64,000 nucleotides of DNA. It comes from Bryobacteraceae bacterium (GTDB lineage Bacteria; Acidobacteriota; Terriglobia; Bryobacterales; Bryobacteraceae). Position 1 is the stretch's first letter, and each line of letters starts with the position of its first letter. The stretch lies in the NCBI GenBank assembly GCA_041394945.1, contig JAWKHH010000002.1, positions 1,186,501 to 1,250,500 of the forward strand. The letters run 5' to 3'. The notes beneath the pieces are model-generated. The model saw nothing but the letters and a program-made list of their open reading frames with translations, was not told the origin of the DNA and made no database searches. This document shows, one piece after another, positions 37,650-46,555 of this stretch. The position numbers and the translations under genes were made by a program.

Positions 37650-38885
37650 CTACGCCTTGACGATCCGCTCCTTGGTTCGATCCCACGCCGAGTACTGCAG
37701 CTTGCGGAGACTTTCCGTTCCCATAGCCGCCGCCACCACGCCGTAGTAGCCGAGTGTGCAATCGCAGTTCAGGGGTTCGTTCTTCCGGATGGCCGCCTGC
37801 AGGTTCTTATGATGCAGCCCGATGTCCTCGGCGCCGGACTTCTTGTGGACGATCATCTTCGTCTCTTCCTCGAACGGCCGTTGCGGCTGGATGAAGAAGC
37901 CTTCGCTATCGAAGTGGAGCGTCGCCTTGCGCCCGCGGATCATGTGCTGGATCTTGGTGTCGTTGCCCATCGAAGACACCAACTGCACGGTCATCCCTTC
38001 CGGGTAGTCGAGCAGGATATTGAGGGTATCCGGCACTTCACCCATCTCGCTATCCCAGCCGAACTTGCCGCCGCTCGCCACAGCGCGCGACGGAAATGTC
38101 AAGCCGCAGCTCTTGATGATGCGCGTGACACGGTGGATGAACAGGTCGCTCGCGATGCCGCTGGAATAATCCCAGAAGCGGCGCCAGTGGAAGAACCGGT
38201 CCGGATCGAACGCGCGCTTCTTGGCCGTGCCCTGCCACATGTTCCAGTCGAAGTTCACGCCGGGCTTTACGTCCGGATCGGGCGGCGTCCACAGAAAATC
38301 GTCCTTCACGCTGTTACGCGAATAGTCGATCTGCGCGAGCACCACCTTTCCGAGCGCGCCCTCCTTGATGTACTTGTTCGCCGTGATGTAGGAGTCGTCG
38401 GACGTGCCCTGCACGCCCACCTGCATCTTTACGCCGGTGTGCTTGATCTTGGCGACGACACGCTTGGCCTCTTCGACGTTGTACGTCATCGGCTTCTCGC
38501 AGTAGACGTGCTTGCCGGCGTCAGCGGCGTCGAGCGTCACCTGCGCGTGCCAGTGCTCGGGCGTTCCGATCAGGACGTAGTCGACGTCTTTGTTCTCGAG
38601 CAGCTTCCGGTAGTCGCGATACTTGTGCTGGGCCCCGGTGAGCTCGGCGGATTTGTCCGTGCGCTTGTCGAACAGGTCGCACACCGCGATCAGCTCGAAA
38701 TTTTCGGCCTCGCGCATGCGCACCAGCGTACGCATGTGGCCGGTGGCCATGCCGCCGCAACCGATGACGCCAATCCGCAAACGGTCATTCGCGCCGGGGA
38801 TAGCGCCATAGCTCTTCGCCGTTACCGCGGCGGCGGACCCCGCCAGAAGAGATCTTCGCGTTAGCGGTTTGCTCAGGACACTCAT
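37650..38885 (-). CDS. Tat-exported Gfo/Idh/MocA oxidoreductase
   Basis: 411 residues. A twin-arginine signal (LTRRSLLAGSAAAVTAKSYG) is followed by the Rossmann motif RIGVIGCGGMATGHM and the EKP signature (HVYCEKPMTYNVEEAKR). A C-terminal alpha/beta domain follows (LAQIDYSRNS, WNMWQGTAKKRAFDPDRFFHWRRF, DLFIHRVTRI). Exported family members carry tightly bound NAD(P), as in glucose-fructose oxidoreductase, and oxidise or reduce sugars and cyclitols. The close type with WRRFWDYSSG is common in Planctomycetota and Acidobacteriota. It lies 15 nt downstream of the aldo/keto reductase, but with its own TACAAT 7 nt before the ATG. Confidence 0.88.
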   Translation of the reverse strand: MSVLSKPLTRRSLLAGSAAAVTAKSYGAIPGANDRLRIGVIGCGGMATGHMRTLVRMREAENFELIAVCDLFDKRTDKSAELTGAQHKYRDYRKLLENKDVDYVLIGTPEHWHAQVTLDAADAGKHVYCEKPMTYNVEEAKRVVAKIKHTGVKMQVGVQGTSDDSYITANKYIKEGALGKVVLAQIDYSRNSVKDDFLWTPPDPDVKPGVNFDWNMWQGTAKKRAFDPDRFFHWRRFWDYSSGIASDLFIHRVTRIIKSCGLTFPSRAVASGGKFGWDSEMGEVPDTLNILLDYPEGMTVQLVSSMGNDTKIQHMIRGRKATLHFDSEGFFIQPQRPFEEETKMIVHKKSGAEDIGLHHKNLQAAIRKNEPLNCDCTLGYYGVVAAAMGTESLRKLQYSAWDRTKERIVKA

Positions 38886-38892
38886 GTCCTAA

Positions 38893-38898
38893 ATTGTA
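38893..38898 (-). promoter_or_regulatory. -10-like TACAAT 7 nt before the oxidoreductase ATG
   Basis: Minus-strand TACAAT, then TTAGGAC, then ATG: spacing that predicts a leaderless mRNA. Confidence 0.45.
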
Positions 38899-38900
38899 TG

Positions 38901-39845
38901 TCAGTCCGCGCGGTAGACGGGGCCGCTTGGGTCTTCCTCCCGGCCCAGCTTCCAGGGTTCCACGGCCGCGATGTCGAATCGGGCCGCGCGCCGTCGCAGC
39001 GTCTCCATTTCCATCGCCGTCATCGGTTTTGCCGCCCGCGCAAGGGCCATGTTGTGGTCGACATGCGGCACTGCGTCGCACCCCATGATCGCCGTCGAAA
39101 CGGGCAGAGTCCAGGTGTATCGGAGGCACTCATCCACCGTGGCGGCCTTGTTCTTCAGGATGGCGCCGGCGCCCAGAACTTTCATTGCGATCACGCCCAT
39201 GCCCTTCTTCTTCGCCAAGGGCAGCGTCTGTTGTTCGAAGCTCTTCTGCGCGTTGCCGCCGTCGGTCACGCTCAACGGCATCAGCACGGTGGCGAAGTCG
39301 TACATACCGATGATCTTGTTCAGCACCGCCGGAGTAGTGTGCCCGGTGACGCCCACGAAGCGGACCTTGCCCGCTTTCCGCGCCTTCTCCACAGTTTCCA
39401 TCACGCCTTTCGGGCCGAAGATGAACTCGATATCTTCGTCGTTGATCACATTGTGAATCTGGTAGAGATCGATATAGTCGGTCTGCAGGTTGGCGAGCGA
39501 TTGGTCCAGGTCGAGCTGCGATTGCGTGGCCGACCGATTCCGCGTCTTGGTGCCATAGACGATCTTGTCACGGACGCTCTTCAGCACCGGGCCGTAGCGT
39601 TTCTGGCTCAAGCCGTACGCCCCAGCCGCGGCCGAATCGAAGTAGTTCACGCCGAGATCGTAGCAGCGGCGGATTACCGCTTCCGCCTCCTTGCCGTCAT
39701 CCAGATTGCCGATGCGAGCCCCGCCGAGACCCATGATCGAGACTCGCAGGCCCGTTTTTCCGAGGGTTCGTCTGGGAATTTCCGTGGCGGCGGCGAGCGG
39801 CGCGGCGGCGGCGGCCATCAACAAATCACGGCGTGAGGCTTGCAT
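38901..39845 (-). CDS. Exported aldo/keto reductase
   Basis: 314 residues from the ATG at 39845; an in-frame ATG at 39854 lies inside the -10-like element and is less likely. The N-terminus MQASRRDLLMAAAAAPLAAA is a Tat-like signal with a short twin-arginine. A TIM-barrel AKR fold follows: RTLGKTGLRVSIMGLGGARIG, NYFDSAAAGAYG (catalytic Tyr in an altered DxAxxY context), TKTRNR (Lys), DLYQIHNV (His) and the C-terminal DAVPHVDHNM. The family reduces carbonyls with NADPH. Export suggests a partnership with the exported Gfo/Idh/MocA protein encoded next. The substrate is unknown. Confidence 0.85.
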   Translation of the reverse strand: MQASRRDLLMAAAAAPLAAATEIPRRTLGKTGLRVSIMGLGGARIGNLDDGKEAEAVIRRCYDLGVNYFDSAAAGAYGLSQKRYGPVLKSVRDKIVYGTKTRNRSATQSQLDLDQSLANLQTDYIDLYQIHNVINDEDIEFIFGPKGVMETVEKARKAGKVRFVGVTGHTTPAVLNKIIGMYDFATVLMPLSVTDGGNAQKSFEQQTLPLAKKKGMGVIAMKVLGAGAILKNKAATVDECLRYTWTLPVSTAIMGCDAVPHVDHNMALARAAKPMTAMEMETLRRRAARFDIAAVEPWKLGREEDPSGPVYRAD

Positions 39846-39852
39846 ATGAAAC

Positions 39853-39858
39853 ATCGTA
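39853..39858 (-). promoter_or_regulatory. -10-like TACGAT 7 nt before the aldo/keto reductase ATG
   Basis: Minus-strand TACGAT, then GTTTCAT, then ATG at 39845. Confidence 0.35.
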
Positions 39859-39877
39859 CACCCGGTATCCCCGGTGA

Positions 39878-39883
39878 TATACT
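39878..39883 (+). promoter_or_regulatory. Extended -10 TGATATACT before the cytochrome c operon
   Basis: TATACT with TG one base upstream, 11 nt before the ATG at 39895; no Shine-Dalgarno seen. Confidence 0.45.
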
Positions 39884-39894
39884 CGGCGTTCTGT

Positions 39895-40662
39895 ATGACC
39901 CGACCTCTGGCGGTGCTGGCTGGTTGCCTGGCGTTGTTCGGTCAAAGCCGCGAAACGAATCCCTACAAACTCACCGATGCGGAAGCTCTTGGCAAGGGGC
40001 GGCAGCTCTACAGTTACTATTGCGTTTTCTGTCATGGCATGGACGGCGTCTCCGGCCGCGGTGCGCAACTGGCCTCGACGTATCGGAAGCATGGTTCGAG
40101 CGATCGGGAAATGTACCGCACCATCGCCGACGGCGTTCCCGGCACCGAGATGTCGGGCCATTGGCTCGAAGAAGACGAAATCTGGAAGATTCTTCTCTTT
40201 GTCCGGCAGTTTGAACGGTCCGCCGGGGCGGCTGGAGCCGGTTGTGGCAGCGGGGGCGGGGACGCGGTTCGCGGGGCTGGGCTTTTTCGCCAGAACGGTT
40301 GCGGTGGATGCCATAGCACCTCTTCCCGCCTTGGACCGAATCTGGCGGGCATCGGCTCCACACACTCCCGCGCACACCTACGGGAGTCGATCGTCGACCC
40401 GTCGAAGGCCGTCGCGCGACAGTATAGGGTAGCGTCCGTACGAACGAAGGCCGGGCAGTCCTACCGTGGCTTGCTGCTGAATCAGGATGAGTACACGATC
40501 CACCTCCTCGATACCGCCGAACGCATCCGCTCGTTTCGCCGATCGGATCTCGCCGCCACCGCGCTCCCCACGGAGTCGCTGATGCCTGCCTACGCCGGGA
40601 AGCTTTCAGACGCTCAAATGGACGACTTAATCGCGCATCTGTGCGCCGGGGGATCGCGATGA
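39895..40662 (+). CDS. Exported diheme cytochrome c
   Basis: 255 residues from the ATG at 39895. A signal peptide (MTRPLAVLAGCLALFGQS) precedes two class I cytochrome domains with heme motifs CVFCH (43-47) and CGGCH (136-140). Axial-Met candidates are TEMSGHW (Met86) and SLMPAY near the C-terminus. The second domain includes the SIVDPSKAV and GLLLNQDEY segments of the heme-binding proteins common in this phylum. Its stop overlaps the PQQ dehydrogenase start (ATGA), so it is the natural electron acceptor of that enzyme. First gene of a three-gene operon. Confidence 0.92.
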   Translation: MTRPLAVLAGCLALFGQSRETNPYKLTDAEALGKGRQLYSYYCVFCHGMDGVSGRGAQLASTYRKHGSSDREMYRTIADGVPGTEMSGHWLEEDEIWKILLFVRQFERSAGAAGAGCGSGGGDAVRGAGLFRQNGCGGCHSTSSRLGPNLAGIGSTHSRAHLRESIVDPSKAVARQYRVASVRTKAGQSYRGLLLNQDEYTIHLLDTAERIRSFRRSDLAATALPTESLMPAYAGKLSDAQMDDLIAHLCAGGSR

Positions 40663-42233
40663 AAACGGTTCTGCTCCTGATCCCAATGTTGGCGTTCGCC
40701 CAAGCGGATCCCGCCGACCTCGTCAACGCCTCCAGCGCGCCGAACAACTGGTTGATGTATTCGGGGAATTACCAATCCTACCGCCACAGCGCGCTGGCCG
40801 AAGTGAATGCGCGCAACGTCTCCCAACTCGAGCTGAAGTGGATTTACCAGGCGAAGATCGTCGAGAAGTTCGAAACGACGCCGCTGGTGGTGGACGGCGC
40901 GATGTACATCACCGTGCCGCCAAGCGACGTGGTGGCGCTCGATGCGGCCACCGGCGTGAGGCTGTGGGAATACAAACGGCGCATGCCGCCGAAGACGCAG
41001 GTCTGCTGCGGCCAGGTGAACCGCGGCGCGGCCGTCCAGGGCGACCGGTTGTTTATCGCCGCCCTCGACGCTCACGTGGTCGCCCTGGACCGAAAGACGG
41101 GACGCCTGCTTTGGGACACCGAGATGATCGACTACAAGGACGGTTATTCGGGTACTCACGCGCCGCTGGTCGTGAAGGACAAAGTGATCGTCGGCGTCGC
41201 TGGCGCCGAGTACGGGATCCGGGGATTCATTGATGCCTACGACGTCGCTACCGGCGAACGCAAATGGCGGTTCCACACGGCGCCCGGTCCCGGAGAGTTC
41301 GGCCGGGAGACGTGGGAAGGCGATTCCTGGAAGACCGGCGGTGCGTCCATTTGGATCACGGGCAGCTACGATCCGGAGTTGAATCTGACTTACTGGGGCA
41401 CCGGAAATCCTGGACCGGACTGGAACGGCGACGTCCGCAAGGGCGATAACCTGTTCTCGGCGTCGGTGGTGGCGCTGGATGCCGACACGGGTGAACGGAA
41501 ATGGCACTTTCAGTTCACCCCGCATGACGAGCATGACTGGGACGCTACGCAAGTGATGATGCTGCTCGACAAGCCGATCCGCGGGCGCGACCGGAGAGTG
41601 CTGGCCACGGCCAATCGCAACGGCTTCTACTACGTGTTGGACCGCGCCACCGGCGAGTTCCTGCACGCCAAGGCCTACGTGAAGCAGACCTGGGCGGAGG
41701 GGCTCGACGACCGTGGGCGTCCGATGCGCCGGCCGGGCACGCTGCCGACTCCCGAGGGAACCCACGTCTATCCGCAGGTGGCCGGCGGCACGAACTGGAA
41801 CTCGCCTTCGTACAGCCCGCAAACCGGTCTCTTTTATGTTCCGGTGCGCGAAGGGGGCTCGCTTTACTACAAGGGCGAAGCCGACTACAAGCCGGGCCGC
41901 CGGTTCCAGGGTGGATACTTCAACAACGAGCGCGTTTCTCATGACTGGTACGGCGCCATCCGCGCCTTGGATCCGGCGACCGGCGATATGAAATGGGAGC
42001 ACAAGCTGCTGGTTCCTCCGTGGGCCGGCGTCGTGTCCACCGCCGGCGGGCTCGTCTTCGCCGGCACCGAAGACGGCTACTTCAAAGCGCTTGACGCGAA
42101 CACGGGCGCCGACCTCTGGCACGTGAATCTGGGCGGGCGCGTCATTGCCTCGCCCATCGCGTTCGCGGCTGGCGGACAGGAGCGTGTCGCGATTGCGGCC
42201 GGAAGCGGCCTGTTCGTGTTCGGGCTACGATGA
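40659..42233 (+). CDS. PQQ-dependent alcohol-type dehydrogenase with a lanthanide-type Asp
   Basis: 524 residues from the ATG at 40659 inside the ATGA overlap with the cytochrome gene. The signal peptide is MKTVLLLIPMLAFA. An eight-bladed quinoprotein propeller shows the adjacent-cysteine disulfide over PQQ (CC, 116-117), WGTGNPGPDWNGD (246-258, metal-ligand Asn in the family) and FTPHDEHDWDATQ with catalytic Asp293. Asp295 two residues later matches the extra ligand that marks lanthanide-dependent XoxF/PedH-type enzymes, where calcium types have Ala or Ser. It probably oxidises an alcohol or aldehyde in the periplasm and passes electrons to the cytochrome c. The symbol is left blank because the substrate class is not fixed. 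Confidence 0.88.
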   Translation: MKTVLLLIPMLAFAQADPADLVNASSAPNNWLMYSGNYQSYRHSALAEVNARNVSQLELKWIYQAKIVEKFETTPLVVDGAMYITVPPSDVVALDAATGVRLWEYKRRMPPKTQVCCGQVNRGAAVQGDRLFIAALDAHVVALDRKTGRLLWDTEMIDYKDGYSGTHAPLVVKDKVIVGVAGAEYGIRGFIDAYDVATGERKWRFHTAPGPGEFGRETWEGDSWKTGGASIWITGSYDPELNLTYWGTGNPGPDWNGDVRKGDNLFSASVVALDADTGERKWHFQFTPHDEHDWDATQVMMLLDKPIRGRDRRVLATANRNGFYYVLDRATGEFLHAKAYVKQTWAEGLDDRGRPMRRPGTLPTPEGTHVYPQVAGGTNWNSPSYSPQTGLFYVPVREGGSLYYKGEADYKPGRRFQGGYFNNERVSHDWYGAIRALDPATGDMKWEHKLLVPPWAGVVSTAGGLVFAGTEDGYFKALDANTGADLWHVNLGGRVIASPIAFAAGGQERVAIAAGSGLFVFGLR

Positions 42234-42236
42234 ACC

Positions 42237-44192
42237 ATGGCAGGTCCTCCATCCGAGCCCGCTGAAGTGACGTTCAAAGCGGTCGCGCTCGGCATCTTCC
42301 TCTCGCTTGTTTTCGGAGCGGCGAATGCGTATCTGGGGATGCGCGCGGGACAAACCGTGGCGGCGACGATTCCGGCCGCCGTCATCGCTATGGCGCTCTT
42401 CCGCACGCCTCGATTTCAAGGCACTGTGCAGGAGCAGAATATCGCGCGCACGGCGGCTTCGGTGGGCGAAGCGTTGGTCGCCGGAGCGATCTTCACGATC
42501 CCGGCGTTTGTGATGGCCGAGGTGGACGGCAAGCGCCTATGGAGCGATCTGCGGGCGCACTACTGGGAAGCGACCTTCATCCTGCTGATCGGCGGCTTGA
42601 TCGGCGTGTTCTTCATCATCCTGCTGCGGAGGCCGCTGTGTGTCGACGCTGGACTGCCGTGGCCCGAAAGCGTCGCCAGCGCGGAGATCGTTCGGGCCGG
42701 GGCAGAGAAGTCCGACGCGCCGCGCTACATCTTCGGCGCGATGGGCTTCGGCGCTCTGATGCAGTTACTCAAGAGCGACAAGGGGTTTGCGATCTTCCGT
42801 GAGTATTCGGAAGGCTTCTTCGCATTTCCGCAATCGGTTGTGCGGCACTTCAACTTCGATAAAGCGCCCATCGGCGACGTGGCGCATCGTGGCGGCGTTT
42901 CGTGGTCGACCCCGGCGCTATCGCCGGCGCTGATCGGCATCGGCTACCTGATTGGCCCCCAATTGGCTTCGATCAACGTCGCTGGCGGGATTCTGGCGTG
43001 GTGGGTGCTGATTCCGCTGGTGCTTTTCGTGGATCCGGACCTGCCCCGGCGCATCGGCGGCGCCGGACCCGACGTAGCCGCATATACGGTCTGGTACAAC
43101 ATCGTGCGTCCGGTCGCCGTGGGCGCGATGCTCGTCGCGGCGGCGAATACCTTGTTCGGAATGCGCGATTCGATCGCGAAATCGCTGCGGGGCGCGCTCA
43201 CGGCGTCGGCGCACGCCGGCGGTCAAGAAACAAAGGAACGAACCGAACGCGACATCCCGGTGAAGTGGACCCTGACGGCGACCCTTGCGCTGCTTGCGCC
43301 GGTGGCCGCCCTTTACTATTGGTTCACCGGCGGATGGGGGCCGGCGCTGCTTGCCGCGCTGGTGATGACCGTCGCGGGCTTTCTGTTGTCGGCTGTTGGC
43401 GGGTATCTCGTCGGATTAGTGGGTAGCTCCAACCAGCCTGTTTCCGGACTCACGCTGGCCGCGCTCGTGATGGCGGCGTTGCTCCTGCTCGCTTTCGGCG
43501 TGACCGGGGCTCCAGGCGTGGCGGCAGTGCTCGGCGTGGCGGCTGTGGTGTGCTGTGCCTGTTGCGTCTCGGGCTCGTTGATCCAGGATCTGAAAGCTGG
43601 CCACTTGCTCGGCGGTACGCCTTGGAAGATGGAAGTGGTCGAAATCGTGACGGTGGCGCTGTTGGCCTTCTTCCTGATGGCGCCCATCCTGGCGCTGCAC
43701 GAAGCCAATCTGGCCACCGGCGGCATCGGCGGACGCGCTCTTCCCGCACCGCAAGCCGGCCTGATGGCTCAACTGGCAAAGGGAATCGTCGGCGGCCAGA
43801 TGGCCTGGGGACTTCTGGGCATCGGCGCGGGGTTTGCCTTCGCTTTGATCCTCTGTGGCGCGCGCGCGCCCATGCTCATCGCAGTCGGCATGTATCTGCC
43901 CTTCGACACCACTTCGGCGATCTTCCTCGGCGGCTTGATGCAGTGGCTCGCGGCGCGTGGCGGCGTCGACGAGGAGAAGGGGACACTGCTCGCCAGCGGC
44001 TTGATCGCCGGCGAAGCGATTGTCGGCATCTTGCTTGCCGTCACCTTCGTGGCGGGCATTCCTTCCGTTACTCGAATGCTCACCGGCGCCGATGAACTGA
44101 GCTTCTACTCCGAGTGGGGCGGCTGGCTCTCGCTCATTGGATTCGCGGCGATTGCGTGGGTGCTGGTGCGGCTTCCGCGCGCCGGTAAATGA
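42237..44192 (+). CDS. OPT-family oligopeptide/metal-chelate transporter
   Basis: 651 residues with about 14-16 membrane helices. Family features include the N-terminal KAVALGIFLSLVFGAANAYLGMRAGQTV, ARTAASVGEALVAGAIFTIPAF and LVGSSNQPVSGLTLAAL. OPT proteins are proton-coupled importers of oligopeptides or of metal-chelate complexes (YSL branch). The gene begins 3 nt after the PQQ dehydrogenase stop and therefore belongs to that operon, which raises the question of a metal-chelate substrate. Its 3' end overlaps the convergent amidohydrolase gene by 59 nt. Confidence 0.87.
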   Translation: MAGPPSEPAEVTFKAVALGIFLSLVFGAANAYLGMRAGQTVAATIPAAVIAMALFRTPRFQGTVQEQNIARTAASVGEALVAGAIFTIPAFVMAEVDGKRLWSDLRAHYWEATFILLIGGLIGVFFIILLRRPLCVDAGLPWPESVASAEIVRAGAEKSDAPRYIFGAMGFGALMQLLKSDKGFAIFREYSEGFFAFPQSVVRHFNFDKAPIGDVAHRGGVSWSTPALSPALIGIGYLIGPQLASINVAGGILAWWVLIPLVLFVDPDLPRRIGGAGPDVAAYTVWYNIVRPVAVGAMLVAAANTLFGMRDSIAKSLRGALTASAHAGGQETKERTERDIPVKWTLTATLALLAPVAALYYWFTGGWGPALLAALVMTVAGFLLSAVGGYLVGLVGSSNQPVSGLTLAALVMAALLLLAFGVTGAPGVAAVLGVAAVVCCACCVSGSLIQDLKAGHLLGGTPWKMEVVEIVTVALLAFFLMAPILALHEANLATGGIGGRALPAPQAGLMAQLAKGIVGGQMAWGLLGIGAGFAFALILCGARAPMLIAVGMYLPFDTTSAIFLGGLMQWLAARGGVDEEKGTLLASGLIAGEAIVGILLAVTFVAGIPSVTRMLTGADELSFYSEWGGWLSLIGFAAIAWVLVRLPRAGK

Positions 44193-45390
44193 TACGGCCG
44201 TTGCGAATCGTGTAGATCACTGTCGCCAGTTTTGTGATGTCTCGAGATGGGTCTCCGGCCACGACCGTGAGATCCGCTTGCATCGCCGGTTCGATGCGTC
44301 CGGCGCGGCGGGCCTGAAATTGCGCGGCCGGCGACGTTGTCAGCGAAGCGAGGATATCGCGGAAGCCCATACCGGCGCGTTCCATCATCCGGTACTCCCG
44401 GGCCGGATCGTAGCTTACGTAGCTCACATCCGTGCCGAAGAGCACCTTTCCTCCGGCGCCGATCCACGCGCGCAGCTTCCGCTCGCCGGCGGCTGCTGCT
44501 TTGTCTTGCTCCGAGGCGCGATCATGACGCTGGAACTCCCACCAGATCTTCAACGTCGGCGTGAGCGCGGCGCTCCGGTTGGCCACCGCCGCCGCCAGTT
44601 CCGCGCCCCATTCCGGTCCCGCGGGCGCGGTGTGCGCCACGATATCCACTCCCGCTGCCAGCGCCGTAAGAACATCGGCGAGGTTGTTCGGGTGCGCCGC
44701 CACGGGCCTGCCCGCGCTGTGTGCCTCCTCCACCGCCGACGCCAGAGCGTCGGCAGGAATACGGCGCGGACCCGTGGAGAGCATCGCCTTGATCAGGTCG
44801 GCTCCTCCAGACACAAGCTTGCGCACTGCCGCACGGGCATCCGTTGGCGTGGCGATCTCGATTGGCCGCGGCTTCATGCTGCCGAGTACGTTGAGGATCG
44901 ATGCGTCCGGGAGCACTGGATTGGCGGGGAGCAGTACGTCGCCAGAGGTGTAGATCCGCGGCCCCGGGATCTCCCCGGATTCCACGCGGGCGCGGATCGT
45001 GAGCGTGTTCTCGAGAGGGGAACCCAGATCGACGACGCTGGTGAAGCCGTAGCGGGTGAGCATGTCCTCAATCTGCCGGCCGAGTTCTACCGCGGGAATC
45101 GACGCCGCTTCCGACCATTTCCGTTCGAAGAAGTGGACGTGACTGTTCCAGAAGCCCGGCAGGATCGTGAGTCCGCGGCAGTCGATGCGTTTGGCGTCCT
45201 TGGGCGCCCGGACGGAAGTGGCCGGACCCGCCGCCGCGATCGCGCCATCGCGAATCAGCACGGCGGCATTCGGGACCGCCGGCGCTTCGGGGCCCTGGTA
45301 GAGCGTTCCGCCGACGAGCGCAATGCCGGCGCCGGATTGGCCAAGAAGGACAAGCGGCGTAGCCACGGCGAATGCGATCTTCCGGATCAC
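44134..45390 (-). CDS. Exported amidohydrolase (imidazolonepropionase/prolidase-like)
   Basis: 418 residues from the GTG at 45390 (MIRKIAFAVATPLVLLGQSG, a signal peptide); the open frame continues upstream across the neighbouring gene's start and is not used. Metal-site motifs of the amidohydrolase superfamily: FWNSHVHF (HxH), KAMLST with a possible bridging lysine, AAHPNN (His), VAHTAP (His) and FGTDVSY (Asp). The C-terminal beta-sandwich closes with ADLTVVAGDPSRDITKL. These enzymes cleave amide or ester bonds (dipeptides, N-acyl amino acids); the substrate is unknown. It is divergent from the enolase-superfamily gene with only 25 bp between starts. Confidence 0.82.
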   Translation of the reverse strand: MIRKIAFAVATPLVLLGQSGAGIALVGGTLYQGPEAPAVPNAAVLIRDGAIAAAGPATSVRAPKDAKRIDCRGLTILPGFWNSHVHFFERKWSEAASIPAVELGRQIEDMLTRYGFTSVVDLGSPLENTLTIRARVESGEIPGPRIYTSGDVLLPANPVLPDASILNVLGSMKPRPIEIATPTDARAAVRKLVSGGADLIKAMLSTGPRRIPADALASAVEEAHSAGRPVAAHPNNLADVLTALAAGVDIVAHTAPAGPEWGAELAAAVANRSAALTPTLKIWWEFQRHDRASEQDKAAAAGERKLRAWIGAGGKVLFGTDVSYVSYDPAREYRMMERAGMGFRDILASLTTSPAAQFQARRAGRIEPAMQADLTVVAGDPSRDITKLATVIYTIRNGRIIYRRAEAAPAPTQSPRIQ

Positions 45391-45403
45391 ACCGCTAGCT
45401 TGG

Positions 45404-45409
45404 CATACT
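45404..45409 (+). promoter_or_regulatory. Extended -10 TGGCATACT, 6 nt before an ATG
   Basis: CATACT preceded by TGG within the 25-bp divergent intergenic region; the ATG at 45416 follows after six bases. Confidence 0.4.
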
Positions 45410-45415
45410 GGATCG

Positions 45416-46555
45416 ATGCTGATTCGCGAGATTCGGGCCCATGGCCTCCGTGGCCGCACCCCGGAGGGCGGCTGGTCCAACGAACTCCAGCCGGAAGATT
45501 GCGTCCATACTATCGTCGCGGTGCTGACCGATGAGGGCGCGGTCGGATGGGGTAGCGTGTTCACGAGCGAAGAACTCGTCCGCGCGTCGCTTTCTGTCTT
45601 GAAGCCGCTCTACACCGGGGAGAACGCGCTCGAACCGGAGCGGTTGAGCGAGAAACTCCACCAGAACACGTTCTGGCTCGGACGCGGCGGCGCCATCACG
45701 CATACCATCAGCGGTATCGATCTGGCGCTGTGGGATCTGCTTGGCAAGGCGAGCGGCCAACCCGTGGGACGACTCCTCGGCGGGCGTTGCCGTGAGCGCG
45801 TACGGCCTTATGCATCGCTGTTGATGCGCGAGCCGGATCGCATGGCCGATGAACTGCTGCCGGTGAGAGCGCAGGGCTTCCGTGCATTCAAAATCGGGTG
45901 GGGACCCTTCGGACGCCGCGGGAGCCACGAACTCGACGAAGCCATCGTCCGCGCGGCTCGCGAGGCCGTCGGTCCCGATTCCCTGCTGATGGTGGACGCG
46001 GGCGGTAGCGATGCCTACTGGCCCGGAAATCTGAAGTGGGCCATTCGCACGGCGGAAATGCTCGCGGAGTACGATGTGTTCTGGTTCGAAGAGGCGCTCG
46101 AGCCCGACGCGCTCGACGACTTCGTGCAGTTGCGGGCGGCGTCGCCCGTGCCGATCTCGGGAGGGGAAGTGCTGACGCGCCGGCAGTCCTTCACGCCGTG
46201 GCTCCGGGAAGCCGCGCTCGACATCGTGCAGCCCGACGTCACCAAATGCGGCGGCTTGAGTGAACAGCGTCGCATCGCCTGGATGGCCCGTGAGCACGGC
46301 GTCCGATTCATTCCGCACGGCTGGAACACCGCGGTCGGACTGGCTTCGGATCTGCAAATCGCTTCGGCCTTTCCGGATACGGACCTCGTGGAGTACCTCA
46401 CCGGATCGCCGTTTATCGACGACTTGGTCGTCGAGCCGTGGAAACTCGATGCCGACGGAATGCTCCCGATCCCGGTGGGGCCGGGACTCGGTGTCGAGAT
46501 CCGGAAAGAGGCGCTCGCCGAGTTCGCGCGGGCGGATGTTGCCGGTCTGTTCTAA
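45416..46555 (+). CDS. Enolase-superfamily (mandelate racemase/muconate-lactonizing type) enzyme
   Basis: 379 residues from the ATG at 45416. The capping domain (1-125) is followed by the barrel: K159 in FKIGWG, metal ligands D194 (LMVDAGG), E225 or E226 (FWFEEAL) and E251 (SGGEVL), D274 (VQPDVTKCGG) and H301 (PHGWNT), a His-Asp dyad as in mandelate racemase and sugar-acid dehydratases. It removes a proton alpha to a carboxylate; a dehydratase or racemase of a sugar acid or hydroxy acid is most likely. It is divergent from the amidohydrolase gene and converges on the frameshifted membrane-protein gene (4-nt overlap). Confidence 0.87.
   Translation: MLIREIRAHGLRGRTPEGGWSNELQPEDCVHTIVAVLTDEGAVGWGSVFTSEELVRASLSVLKPLYTGENALEPERLSEKLHQNTFWLGRGGAITHTISGIDLALWDLLGKASGQPVGRLLGGRCRERVRPYASLLMREPDRMADELLPVRAQGFRAFKIGWGPFGRRGSHELDEAIVRAAREAVGPDSLLMVDAGGSDAYWPGNLKWAIRTAEMLAEYDVFWFEEALEPDALDDFVQLRAASPVPISGGEVLTRRQSFTPWLREAALDIVQPDVTKCGGLSEQRRIAWMAREHGVRFIPHGWNTAVGLASDLQIASAFPDTDLVEYLTGSPFIDDLVVEPWKLDADGMLPIPVGPGLGVEIRKEALAEFARADVAGLF

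Noticed and set aside
44134..44192. Long convergent overlap between the OPT transporter and amidohydrolase genes as a sign of misassembly.
   Set aside because: Both C-termini look normal for their families, and short convergent overlaps recur throughout this window.
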